Source: Pseudomonadota bacterium
Lineage (GTDB): Bacteria > Pseudomonadota > Gammaproteobacteria > Burkholderiales > Burkholderiaceae_D
Direction of reading: 5' to 3'
Length of the DNA: 7,659 bases
NCBI GenBank assembly: GCA_023420795.1
Contig: JAEZVM010000099.1
Span: 1 to 7,659, forward strand
Part shown: one piece after another, positions 1 through 7,108 of the stretch
Position numbering within the stretch: the first letter of the stretch is position 1
How the letters are laid out: each line of letters begins with the position of its first letter
Notes under the pieces: model-generated
What the model saw: the letters and a program-made list of their open reading frames with translations, nothing else
Database searches by the model: none
What the model was told of the DNA's origin: nothing
Position numbers and translations under genes: made by a program

Positions 1-1213
1 TGATGCCGGCTGCCGCCAGCTGTTCCGTCGGCACGCGGAAGTGCGTGGTGGATGCCGGATGAATCACCAGCGACTTCGCATCGCCCACGTTCGCCAGATG
101 CGAGAACAGCTTGAGCGATTCGACGAAACGCCGGCCCGCGGCACGGTCGCCCTTGATGCTGAACGAGAACACTGCGCCGCAACCCTTCGGCAGCAGTCTT
201 TTTGCGAGCTCGTGGTCGGGATGCGATTCCAGCTCGGGATAGGCGATCGATTCGACCGCCGGATGCGTCGAGAGAAATTCAACCACTTTGCGGGTGTTGG
301 CGACATGCCGGTCCATCCGCAGGCCGAGCGTTTCAATGCCCTGCAGGATCGCAAATGCATTATGCGGGCTCATTACCGCGCCGAAGTCGCGCAGGCCTTC
401 GCGCCGCGCGCGCAAGGCAAATGGTGCGACCGTCGATTCCTCCGAGAACACCATGCCGTGAAAGCCGTCGTACGGCTCGCACAGTTCTGCGAAATGACCG
501 GTTTTCTCGTAAGCCTGCTGCCAGTCGAAGGTGCCGCCATCGACTAGCAGGCCGCCCATCGCAGTGCCGTGCCCGCACAGGAACTTGGTGGCCGAATGGA
601 AAACCAGATCTGCGCCATGGTCGAACGGACGCAGCAGATACGGCGTGGTGAAGGTCGCATCCACCATCAGCGGCAGGTAGCGTTCATGGGCGATCGCCGC
701 TACCGACGGGATATCGAGCACATCCAGTCCCGGATTACCGAGCGTTTCGCCGAACAAGACCTTGGTATTCGGGCGGATCGCATTGCGCCATGCATCAAGG
801 TCGCGCGGGTCGACGAAGGTGGTTTCGATGCCGAAGCGCTTCATCGTGTACGCGAGCAGATTCTGCGAGCCGCCGTACAGCGCGCGCGACGCCACTACAT
901 GCGAGCCGGCACCGGCGATCGTTGCCAAGCCGAGATGTAGCGCCGCCTGCCCGCTGGCGACTGCGATACCGGCAACGCCGCCTTCCAGCGCGGCGATGCG
1001 TTCTTCCAGCACCGCGTTGGTCGGGTTCGAAATGCGCGAATACACATGGCCCGCGCGTTCCATGTTGAACAGCGAGGCGGCGTGATCGGAATCCTTGAAG
1101 ACGAAGGAGGTGCTCAGGTAGATCGGCGTCGCGCGGGCGCCGGTTGCGGGGTCGGGCGCGGCGCCGGCATGCAGCGACAGCGTATCGAACCCGGGATATT
1201 TGGGTGCACTCAT
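1..1213 (-). CDS. metY: O-acetylhomoserine sulfhydrylase (aminocarboxypropyltransferase), C-terminus cut by window edge
   Basis: Cytoplasmic PLP enzyme of methionine/cysteine synthesis; the family makes homocysteine from O-acetylhomoserine and sulfide. The frame stays open from the ATG at 1211-1213 to the left edge, giving 404 codons. The family is usually about 430 residues, so some 20-30 are missing. The Cys/Met-metabolism PLP signature is complete (D202-L-V-F-H-S-A-T-K210-F-L-C-G-H-G), with K210 the Schiff-base lysine. Also visible are YSR at 58-60, SGQ at 87-89, Y113 for ring stacking and D185 for the pyridine nitrogen. An AAGGGAG Shine-Dalgarno sequence (1226-1232) lies 12 bases before the ATG, slightly far. 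The gene is divergent from the CBS-domain gene. Length and motif context favour MetY over O-succinylhomoserine sulfhydrylase (MetZ) or cystathionine gamma-synthase, but substrate choice cannot be proved from sequence alone. Confidence 0.92.
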   Translation of the reverse strand, partial: MSAPKYPGFDTLSLHAGAAPDPATGARATPIYLSTSFVFKDSDHAASLFNMERAGHVYSRISNPTNAVLEERIAALEGGVAGIAVASGQAALHLGLATIAGAGSHVVASRALYGGSQNLLAYTMKRFGIETTFVDPRDLDAWRNAIRPNTKVLFGETLGNPGLDVLDIPSVAAIAHERYLPLMVDATFTTPYLLRPFDHGADLVFHSATKFLCGHGTAMGGLLVDGGTFDWQQAYEKTGHFAELCEPYDGFHGMVFSEESTVAPFALRARREGLRDFGAVMSPHNAFAILQGIETLGLRMDRHVANTRKVVEFLSTHPAVESIAYPELESHPDHELAKRLLPKGCGAVFSFSIKGDRAAGRRFVESLKLFSHLANVGDAKSLVIHPASTTHFRVPTEQLAAAGI

Positions 1214-1249
1214 GATGCGGTTTGTCTCCCTTGGTATTGAGTGATGGCA

Positions 1250-1255
1250 ATCGTA
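1250..1255 (-). promoter_or_regulatory. Candidate extended -10 element for metY
   Basis: On the minus strand the sequence reads TGC-TACGAT, an extended -10 (TGN before a 4-of-6 hexamer). Transcription would start near 1243, about 30 bases before the metY ATG and upstream of its Shine-Dalgarno sequence. I see no good -35 at 16-18 bases. The perfect dyad at 1263-1279 sits where the -35 region would be. Weak prediction based on motif match only. Confidence 0.25.
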
Positions 1256-1262
1256 GCACCGA

Positions 1263-1279
1263 ACATCGGTATGCGATGT
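1263..1279. repeat. Perfect inverted repeat, possible operator (metY/CBS divergent region)
   Basis: ACATCG, five-base spacer GTATG, then CGATGT: a perfect 6+6 dyad. It lies 50 bases upstream of the metY ATG and just upstream of its candidate -10, the usual place for a repressor or activator site. It does not fit the MetR pattern TGAA-N5-TTCA. Function is inferred from symmetry and position only. Confidence 0.45.
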
Positions 1280-1290
1280 CATGTGCGCGA

Positions 1291-1304
1291 CAGCACCCGT
1301 GCTG
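1291..1304. repeat. Perfect inverted repeat followed by a T-run on the plus strand
   Basis: CAGCAC-CC-GTGCTG, 6+6 bases with a 2-base centre, followed on the plus strand by GATTTTT (1305-1311). As RNA it would fold as a five-pair stem with loop CCCG. It could be a short attenuator or terminator in a leader of the CBS-domain gene, or a second protein-binding dyad 11 bases from the one at 1263-1279. No known riboswitch is recognisable here. Confidence 0.4.
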
Positions 1305-1366
1305 GATTTTTCATGCTGCTTCGGCTACATTTCAGAGGTTCAACAATTCCTTGCCTCCCATTCATC

Positions 1367-1822
1367 ATGGCCTCCCTGAAAGTATCCGAAATCCTGAAAG
1401 TCAAAGGCGACATCCTGTACACCGTCACGCCGGACACGCCGCTGCGCGAGGCCGCCAACACGATGGCGGAAAAGGATATGGGCTCGCTGGTGGTGATGGA
1501 GTTTGGTGAGCTGGTCGGCATGCTGACCTTCCGCGAAGTGATGAAGGCCCTGCATGACAACAATGGCTCGGTCGGACCCAACACGGTGCGCAAGCACATG
1601 GACGACCATCCGATCACAATCACGCCGGAAACCGAAGTCGATGAAGTGCGCCGCCTGATGCTGGAGCGGCATGCCCGTTACGTGCCGGTGGTGAATGCCC
1701 GCACCTTGCTGGGCGTGATCTCATTCTACGACGTGGCCAAGGCGGTGGTTGAGGCGCAGAGCTTCGAGAACAAGATGCTCAAGGCCTATATCCGCGACTG
1801 GCCCGCAGACGCCGAAGAATAA
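1367..1822 (+). CDS. Small protein with two CBS domains (Bateman module)
   Basis: A 151-residue soluble protein built almost wholly of two CBS repeats, roughly residues 8-63 and 75-131. Both end in the typical hydrophobic strand plus helix: LVGMLTFREVMKAL in the first and LLGVISFYDVAKAVV in the second. CBS pairs generally bind adenosine compounds (AMP, ATP, SAM) and regulate a partner; neither ligand nor partner is evident here. A conserved-looking tail (FENKMLKAYIRDWPADAEE) resembles small CBS proteins common in Burkholderiales, from memory. The frame is open back to 1241, but I chose ATG 1367 because recognisable homology starts there (MASLKVSEIL) and upstream codons cross the two dyads. 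No good Shine-Dalgarno sequence precedes 1367; ATG 1313 is the alternative. It is convergent with the histidine kinase gene and shares its terminator. Confidence 0.88.
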   Translation: MASLKVSEILKVKGDILYTVTPDTPLREAANTMAEKDMGSLVVMEFGELVGMLTFREVMKALHDNNGSVGPNTVRKHMDDHPITITPETEVDEVRRLMLERHARYVPVVNARTLLGVISFYDVAKAVVEAQSFENKMLKAYIRDWPADAEE

Positions 1823-1840
1823 GCAGGCCATACATATTGG

Positions 1841-1880
1841 AAAAGCCGTTCATGGAAAACCATGAGCGGCTTTTTCTTTT
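1841..1880. terminator. Bidirectional rho-independent terminator
   Basis: An 11-base stem, GCCGTTCATGG (1845-1855) with CCATGAGCGGC (1860-1870), contains one G-U pair and has an AAAA loop. It is flanked by AAAA on the left and TTTTTCTTTT on the right. It starts 19 bases after the stop of the CBS-domain gene. Read on the minus strand the same stem is followed by TTTTCC, so it can also end the kinase transcript, whose stop is at 1902. The plus-strand T-run is longer, so it should be stronger in that direction. Confidence 0.88.
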
Positions 1881-1901
1881 GTGCCGCTGTTGTGCCTCTG
1901 T

Positions 1902-4805
1902 TTATGCCGCGAAGGATCGTGGCGGTGCTTCCGCATCCTCGCTCTGTCGTTGAGGTGCAAGCAGCGGCAGGTTGAGGATGAAGGTGGCGCCTTTCCCTTG
2001 CATGCTCTGCACCCGGATGCGCCCGCCGAGCACGCGGGTCACGATGTTGTGCACGATGTTCAGGCCGAGGCCTGAGCCGCCGGAGCCCATTTTGGTGGTA
2101 AAGAAGGGATCGAAAATACGGTTCAGATTGGCTGCCGGAATGCCGACGCCGTCATCGCTGACCGACAGTTCCATCCAGCCGGCATTGTCGGCCTTCGCCG
2201 AAATCGATACGGTGCCGGTTTGCCGGTTCTCGAATCCGTGTAGCAGCGCATTGTTCACCAGGTTGGTGATCACCTGCCCGAGCGGGCCGGGGTAGCTGTC
2301 CATCACCAGCGTCTCCGGTATTTCCTTCCTGACCTCGAACGCGGTTTTCTTGATGGTCGGCCAAAGCGTCAGCAGATTTTCGGATACCGCTTCCGCCACC
2401 GAAAACTTGCGGCGCTGCGAGCTGGTCTGATCGACAGCGACCTGCTTGAATCCGTTGATCATGTCGGCGGCCCGGCGCAGGTTGCGCATCAGGATTTCGC
2501 TGGCTTGGCCGGCATCGTCGAGATAGTGTTCGAGCGTCGAGCGTTTCAGTCCATTGTCCCGGTAGGCATCGAGCAATGCATGCGTCTGGTCGGACAAGGT
2601 GCTGGCAACCATCAGGCTGTTGCCGATCGGCGTGTTGAGTTCGTGCGCAATGCCGGCGACCAGCGAGCCGAGTGCGGCCAGCTTTTCGCTGCGTATCAGT
2701 TCCACCTGCGCCATGTTCAGCGTCTCCAGCGTATAGGCCAGCTCGTCGTTGGCCTGCTGCAGTTCGTCGGTGCGCTGCGCTACGCGCTGTTCGAGCGTCG
2801 AGTTCAGTTCGCGGATTTCGTTTTCGATGCGTCGCTTGTCGGTAATGTCGGCACACGCAAGGATGCCGAATTTTTCGCCGGCGAGGGTAAAGGTATGCCC
2901 GGAGAACTGCACCAGCACCTTGCTGCCGTCACCACGGTTCATCCATGCCTCGCGGTGGTTCTCGATCGCCCCGGTCTGGCTCAGATCCTGGATGACCGTC
3001 GCCCGGTCGGCTTCTTCACAGTACAGCGAAAGCTCGTCGGTGTCTTTTCCGATCACCGCATCGCGCTGGCGCAGGAACAGCAGCTCGAACGCCCGGTTGA
3101 CATCCTTGATGACGTAGTTGCCGCGCATCTGGTTGACGAACATCGCGACCGGAGAGGACTGGAAAATCCGGGAGAAACGCTGCTCGCTGGTGCGCAGTTC
3201 CTCTTCCGCTCGCTTGCGTTCAAGCTCGGCTGATGCACGCTCGCTGAACACCTGCAGTAGCGATTTCACCATGTCCGGATTGTCGATCGTGTCGGAATGC
3301 AGCACGGCCAGAACGCCGATCACATTATTTGTCTTGTCACGCAGGGGAGCGCCGGCATAGCTCTCCCATTCAATGCCGCCCGCTGCAGGGCTGTCCGGGA
3401 AATGCATGCGAAGGTTGGTCGGCATGATAAAAATATCTCCCTCGAGCGTGCGTTCGCAGGGGGAGCCCGCAAGTAGATATTCGAGATTGTCGATCGTGCG
3501 CCCGCCGGCATGTATAGCCACCGTCTGCAAGATGTCATCGGCTTCCGGCTTGCGCATACAGATGAAAGCGCAATCCGTACGCAGCGCGGATGCCAGGTCT
3601 GCCACCAGCAGCTCGAAAAAGGATTCTCCGGCCATCTCGCTCGTGCCCTGCGCCAGCCGCAGCAGGGCGCGATCGGCTTCAGCCTTCTGTTCTTCGAGCT
3701 GGCGCTGTTCGGAAATGTCTTCGGCAATCGACAGCAGGCGATCGGGATTTCCCGCTTCACCGGCAATTCGCGCGTGGTTCCACTGGCAGGTAATAACCCT
3801 GCCATCCACACGGCGATTTTCGATGATGCTGCGGCCGTCATCCTTTTCATCCATCAGGCGGCGGAACTCGGCATCGAGCGCTGCGCGACTCCCGTTCGGG
3901 AAGATGAAGCTTGCATGCCTGCCGATTGCCTGTTCGCGTGCATGGCCGAAGATCCGTTCAGCTGCGGCGTTCCATTCGCTGACTTGATAGTCGCCGTCCC
4001 ATTCGATGATGGCGATCGGACTGTGTTCGACCAGCGCGCGGAAACGCCGCTCGCGTTCATGCAGTTCCTGTTCGATGCGCCTGCGCTGGTCGATGTCCTG
4101 TTCCAGCTCCCGGTTCTTCAGATCGAGTTCCTTGAAGGCGTCGCGCAGGCTGATGCGGGTTTCTTCCATCCGACGCGCGAGCAGGCCGATCTCGTCGAGG
4201 TGTTGCCAGGAGACCGGAACGTCGAGCTGCCGGTTTGCCAGCTGCTCCGTGCTCGCACCGAGGCGCCGCAAGGGACGCACCAGTCGGCGCTCCAGCAGGA
4301 TCAGGATCAGCACAACGGAAAGCGCCGCCTGCGCCAGCACCGCCGCCATGGATGTTCGCAGTTCTTCGGCGACGGAATCGCGCAGGCGAGCGCTGCCCAT
4401 TTCGACCTTGACCGAACCGATGGTGGTGCCCTGGTAGATCACTGGTTTTTCGATGGTGGCGGTAAAGCCGGTGCGACGTTCCGGCCGCACGCCGGAGACG
4501 AAAATGCCAAGCGCATTGTCGCGTACTTCAATGCCGACGAGGTCTTCGTTGCGAGCCATCACCGCCTCCAGCAATGCATGGCCGCTCTCCCGGTTGATGT
4601 TCCATAGAGGTTCACGCATACCGCTCGCCAGGATATCGGTAACCCGCTGCAGCAACCGTTCGGTTTGAGTGCGAATGCCGTCGTTGTATTGCCTGAACCA
4701 GGAGTGGCCGCTGATGAGCAGCGCCGGCGCCAGCAGCCCGATGACCACCGCCAGCACGATCGCGCGCCGCAGGCTCAGTTTGCGTCTGCCCGTGATGGCC
4801 GGCAT
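1902..4805 (-). CDS. Multi-sensor membrane histidine kinase (periplasmic sensor-HAMP-PAS-GAF-PAS-HisKA-HATPase)
   Basis: Inner-membrane sensor kinase, 967 residues from this start. Layout: short cytoplasmic N-terminus; TM1 about 15-33; periplasmic domain about 34-152 with an EPLWNIN motif (Cache/CHASE-like, tentative); TM2 about 153-171; HAMP about 172-225; coiled coil; PAS about 251-370; GAF about 383-530; PAS about 540-658; coiled coil; HisKA with phospho-acceptor H721 in AHELNTPIG; HATPase with N-box N848..N851-N, G1 DDGVGIP at 884-890, F-box FDPFFTTK at 898-905 and G2 GSGGSGLGL at 907-915. All kinase motifs look intact, so it should be active. AGGA at 4812-4815 directly abuts the ATG at 4811 but is six bases from the ATG at 4805, so I prefer 4805 (4811 adds two residues). 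Second gene of an operon, 36 bases after the REC-DUF3369-GGDEF-EAL gene, its probable partner. The signals sensed are unknown. Confidence 0.93.
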   Translation of the reverse strand: MPAITGRRKLSLRRAIVLAVVIGLLAPALLISGHSWFRQYNDGIRTQTERLLQRVTDILASGMREPLWNINRESGHALLEAVMARNEDLVGIEVRDNALGIFVSGVRPERRTGFTATIEKPVIYQGTTIGSVKVEMGSARLRDSVAEELRTSMAAVLAQAALSVVLILILLERRLVRPLRRLGASTEQLANRQLDVPVSWQHLDEIGLLARRMEETRISLRDAFKELDLKNRELEQDIDQRRRIEQELHERERRFRALVEHSPIAIIEWDGDYQVSEWNAAAERIFGHAREQAIGRHASFIFPNGSRAALDAEFRRLMDEKDDGRSIIENRRVDGRVITCQWNHARIAGEAGNPDRLLSIAEDISEQRQLEEQKAEADRALLRLAQGTSEMAGESFFELLVADLASALRTDCAFICMRKPEADDILQTVAIHAGGRTIDNLEYLLAGSPCERTLEGDIFIMPTNLRMHFPDSPAAGGIEWESYAGAPLRDKTNNVIGVLAVLHSDTIDNPDMVKSLLQVFSERASAELERKRAEEELRTSEQRFSRIFQSSPVAMFVNQMRGNYVIKDVNRAFELLFLRQRDAVIGKDTDELSLYCEEADRATVIQDLSQTGAIENHREAWMNRGDGSKVLVQFSGHTFTLAGEKFGILACADITDKRRIENEIRELNSTLEQRVAQRTDELQQANDELAYTLETLNMAQVELIRSEKLAALGSLVAGIAHELNTPIGNSLMVASTLSDQTHALLDAYRDNGLKRSTLEHYLDDAGQASEILMRNLRRAADMINGFKQVAVDQTSSQRRKFSVAEAVSENLLTLWPTIKKTAFEVRKEIPETLVMDSYPGPLGQVITNLVNNALLHGFENRQTGTVSISAKADNAGWMELSVSDDGVGIPAANLNRIFDPFFTTKMGSGGSGLGLNIVHNIVTRVLGGRIRVQSMQGKGATFILNLPLLAPQRQSEDAEAPPRSFAA

Positions 4806-4811
4806 TTTCAT

Positions 4812-4815
4812 TCCT
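4812..4815 (-). promoter_or_regulatory. Shine-Dalgarno sequence deciding the histidine kinase start
   Basis: AGGA on the minus strand lies directly against the first in-frame ATG (4809-4811) and six bases from the second (4803-4805). The second spacing is normal and the first is not workable. The same bases form the 3' arm of a small stem CCTG-TTG-CAGG (4813-4823), which could partly mask the site. Confidence 0.6.
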
Positions 4816-4826
4816 GCAACAGGCGG

Positions 4827-4841
4827 CCGGATGTGTTCCGG
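4827..4841. repeat. Small inverted repeat between regulator and kinase genes
   Basis: CCGGA-TGTGT-TCCGG on the plus strand: five perfect GC-rich pairs around a five-base loop, six bases after the regulator's stop codon (4848-4850) in the transcribed direction. No T-run follows, so it is not a terminator. In the mRNA it could tune expression or stability of the downstream kinase cistron. A chance origin is also possible at this GC content. Confidence 0.4.
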
Positions 4842-4847
4842 ACGCTG

Positions 4848-7070
4848 TTACCGCGCGCCATTGTCCTTCAGCCAGCCGGGCAGCTGGTCGGCCGCCATTG
4901 GCCGCGCAAACAGAAAGCCTTGCGCCAGCGGGCAGCCGAGCGCGGTCAGTATGTCCGCCTGTCGCTCTTCCTCCACGCCTTCCGCAACCACCGGCAGGCC
5001 GAGGCTCTGTCCCAGCTGGATGACCATGCGGGCGATGCTGCTGCCGCGCGAGGATCCGGTGATTTCGGTGATGAAGCTGCGGTCGATTTTCAGGCGGTCC
5101 GCCTGCAGCCGCTGCAGATAGCTGAGCGACGAGAAGCCGGTGCCGAAATCGTCGATCGCGATACTGACCCCGGTTTGCTTGATCTGGCCGAGCAGGCGGA
5201 TGAAGGCGTCCGGGTCCTGCATCGCGATCGATTCGGTGATTTCCAGTTCGATGTGCGAAGGCGACGCCTGCGTGTCCTCCAGTACGGCGCGCAGCATGTC
5301 GAGGAAGCGCGGATGGCGGAACTGCACCTGCGAGACATTGACCGACACCGTGAAATCGGTGAAGCCGAGCGTTCGCAGTCGCATCAGTTCGAGACAGGCG
5401 TTGCGCAAGACCCGCTCGCCGATATCGATGATTAGGCCGGAGAATTCCGCGATCGGAATGAAGCGGTCGGGAGGGATGAAGCTGCCATCTCCGGTTTTCC
5501 AGCGCAGCAGCGCTTCGGCGCCGACCGGCTTGCGGGTGGCGAGATCGATCTGCGGCTGATAGACGACGAACAGTTCGTTTTCTTCGAGAGCGGTGCGCAG
5601 CGCATGCATCATGCTCACCCGCTCGCGTATATCGACGCCCATGCTGCGGGAGAAATAGAAATGCCCATTGCGTTGCAGCAGCTTGGCCCGCTTGAGCGCG
5701 ATGTCGGCATCCTTGAGTGCATCCGACGCGCTGCCCGCATGATCGGACAGGCGAACCAGGCCGGCGGTCGCCGACAACTGCACTTTCTGGCCCTCGATGC
5801 TGAACGGCTTGTCGAACAGTTTCAGCAGCCGTGCAGGCTCGACCAGTTGCGCCGGTCCGAGCACGGCGAAGGTGTCGCCACCGACGCGGCCGACCGTCAT
5901 CTCGCTGCCCAGCTCCGATTGCAGGCGGGCGGCTACGCCAAGCAACAGCGAATCACCGAACTTGTGCCCGAGCGCATCGTTGGTTTCCGCGAAGTGGTCG
6001 ATATCGACAAGAGCCATCGTCGCATCGCTTCCCGCCGCAAGCGCTTCCTCCAGCAAATCCTTCAGGTGCGTGCGGTTGGGCAGTCTGGTCAGCGTGTCAT
6101 AAAACGCCGAGTTGTGCAGGTGGGATACCAGCAGGATGTTGTCGAGGCCGACTGCGACATTGCGGCAAAAGACTTCGAGCAGTTGCCGGCTGATGTCATC
6201 GAGCGGCGCGCCGGTATCGAAAAAAGCGGCGAAAATGCGGTTTGCATTACCGCCCAAATACAAGGCAGCGTAGTCCGGGCCGTAGGAACTCGCCTTCCGG
6301 TCAAGGACCTCGGCCAGTGCGCCGGCGATGCGTCGGTCTCGCATGCCCGCATGCTTGCCGGCGGTAGCAATGGCAACCGGTTCCTGCGCTTTCCCTGCAG
6401 GCTTCTCTGCCATTTCCGACATGCACAGCATGCCGTTTGGTTCACGCTCCAGCAGATTGCCGATCTGCGCAATCACGCCGGCGGCGAAATCGTCGAGGCC
6501 TTGCAGGCTCATCAATTCGGCGCTGGCTGCGATGATGCGGTCGAGCCCGCGCCGGCTGGCATTGATCGCACGGATCTGCTGGTACGAGCGGATCGCGGCG
6601 GTGACCGTGGTGTACAGCTTGATGCGGGTCAGCTCGGACTTAGTCTTGTAATCGTTGATATCGAAGTCGCGGATCGCCTCGATTTCCGGCGCGTAGCCGG
6701 GCTGGCCGGTACGCAGAATGATTCTCGGCTCGCTCAGCTTGAGTTCTTCGCGAATATGACGAACCAGCTGCAAGCCCGAATCTTCCTGCTCCATTACGAC
6801 ATCCAGCAGGATGACCGCAATATTCTTTTGTTGAGCAAGCAGCTTGCAGGCTTCCGCTGTGGAATAGGCGTGCAGGAACTCCAGCGGCCGCCGCTGCATT
6901 TCCAGATTGCGCAAGGCAAAGGTGGTCGATGTATGCACGTCCGCATCATCATCGACGATCAAAACCCGCCATGCTTCTTTTGCTGCTGTCTCTCCAACTT
7001 CTTTATATGACGAAGTTGTTTCTTCTAGGAATGTCAGACTGTCGTCAGCCAACAACATCGGCTTTCTCAT
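4848..7070 (-). CDS. Response regulator REC-DUF3369-GGDEF(degenerate)-EAL, predicted c-di-GMP phosphodiesterase
   Basis: A 740-residue soluble regulator. REC about 35-155: acidic D40-D42, phospho-acceptor D90, T121 in RTGQPG, conserved K144 followed by S rather than P, as I recall for this REC type. DUF3369 about 160-320. GGDEF about 321-478: metal aspartate D356, N364-D365, G372-D373, K463 and R467 remain, but the signature is G397-G-D-T400-F with T for the catalytic-site glutamate. The I-site RxxD is absent (G388 and M391 in its place). EAL about 485-735: E519 (EAL), N578, E610, E613, D640-D641, K661, E697 and Q717 are all present, so c-di-GMP hydrolysis to pGpG is predicted. Start 7070 has GGGGA five bases upstream; M5 (7058) is an alternative. 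It is the first gene of the operon with the kinase. The GGDEF domain probably does not make c-di-GMP. Confidence 0.94.
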   Translation of the reverse strand: MRKPMLLADDSLTFLEETTSSYKEVGETAAKEAWRVLIVDDDADVHTSTTFALRNLEMQRRPLEFLHAYSTAEACKLLAQQKNIAVILLDVVMEQEDSGLQLVRHIREELKLSEPRIILRTGQPGYAPEIEAIRDFDINDYKTKSELTRIKLYTTVTAAIRSYQQIRAINASRRGLDRIIAASAELMSLQGLDDFAAGVIAQIGNLLEREPNGMLCMSEMAEKPAGKAQEPVAIATAGKHAGMRDRRIAGALAEVLDRKASSYGPDYAALYLGGNANRIFAAFFDTGAPLDDISRQLLEVFCRNVAVGLDNILLVSHLHNSAFYDTLTRLPNRTHLKDLLEEALAAGSDATMALVDIDHFAETNDALGHKFGDSLLLGVAARLQSELGSEMTVGRVGGDTFAVLGPAQLVEPARLLKLFDKPFSIEGQKVQLSATAGLVRLSDHAGSASDALKDADIALKRAKLLQRNGHFYFSRSMGVDIRERVSMMHALRTALEENELFVVYQPQIDLATRKPVGAEALLRWKTGDGSFIPPDRFIPIAEFSGLIIDIGERVLRNACLELMRLRTLGFTDFTVSVNVSQVQFRHPRFLDMLRAVLEDTQASPSHIELEITESIAMQDPDAFIRLLGQIKQTGVSIAIDDFGTGFSSLSYLQRLQADRLKIDRSFITEITGSSRGSSIARMVIQLGQSLGLPVVAEGVEEERQADILTALGCPLAQGFLFARPMAADQLPGWLKDNGAR

Positions 7071-7108
7071 CGCATTCCCCAGGAGGCATTCATTTCTATT
7101 GGAATGGG

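Noticed and set aside
41..940. Several plus-strand open frames at the left edge (41-547, 202-651, 569-940)
   Set aside because: All lie antisense to metY, whose minus-strand frame is open to the edge and carries the PLP signature.
1241..1366. N-terminal extension of the CBS-domain protein to the ATG at 1241
   Set aside because: The extra 42 residues look like translated non-coding DNA, cross two palindromes, and lie upstream of the natural MASLKVSEIL start.
1214..1366. SAM-II or SAH riboswitch in the metY leader
   Set aside because: The minus-strand leader lacks the SAM-II pseudoknot-type CTAAAAAGG segment and the GAGGAGCG-like core of SAH riboswitches. Only simple dyads are seen.
1486..1493. 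GCTGGTGG, identical to the E. coli Chi site
   Set aside because: A single copy inside a coding sequence, in a probable betaproteobacterium where Chi identity is not established; likely chance.
3510..4607. 365-codon open frame on the plus strand, antisense to the kinase gene
   Set aside because: Same reason: no recognisable protein family, and the opposite strand carries clear HAMP, PAS and GAF domains.
5604..7010. 468-codon open frame on the plus strand, antisense to the regulator gene
   Set aside because: Long antisense frames are common opposite GC-rich genes. Its translation shows no recognisable domain, while the minus strand encodes a complete REC-DUF3369-GGDEF-EAL protein.
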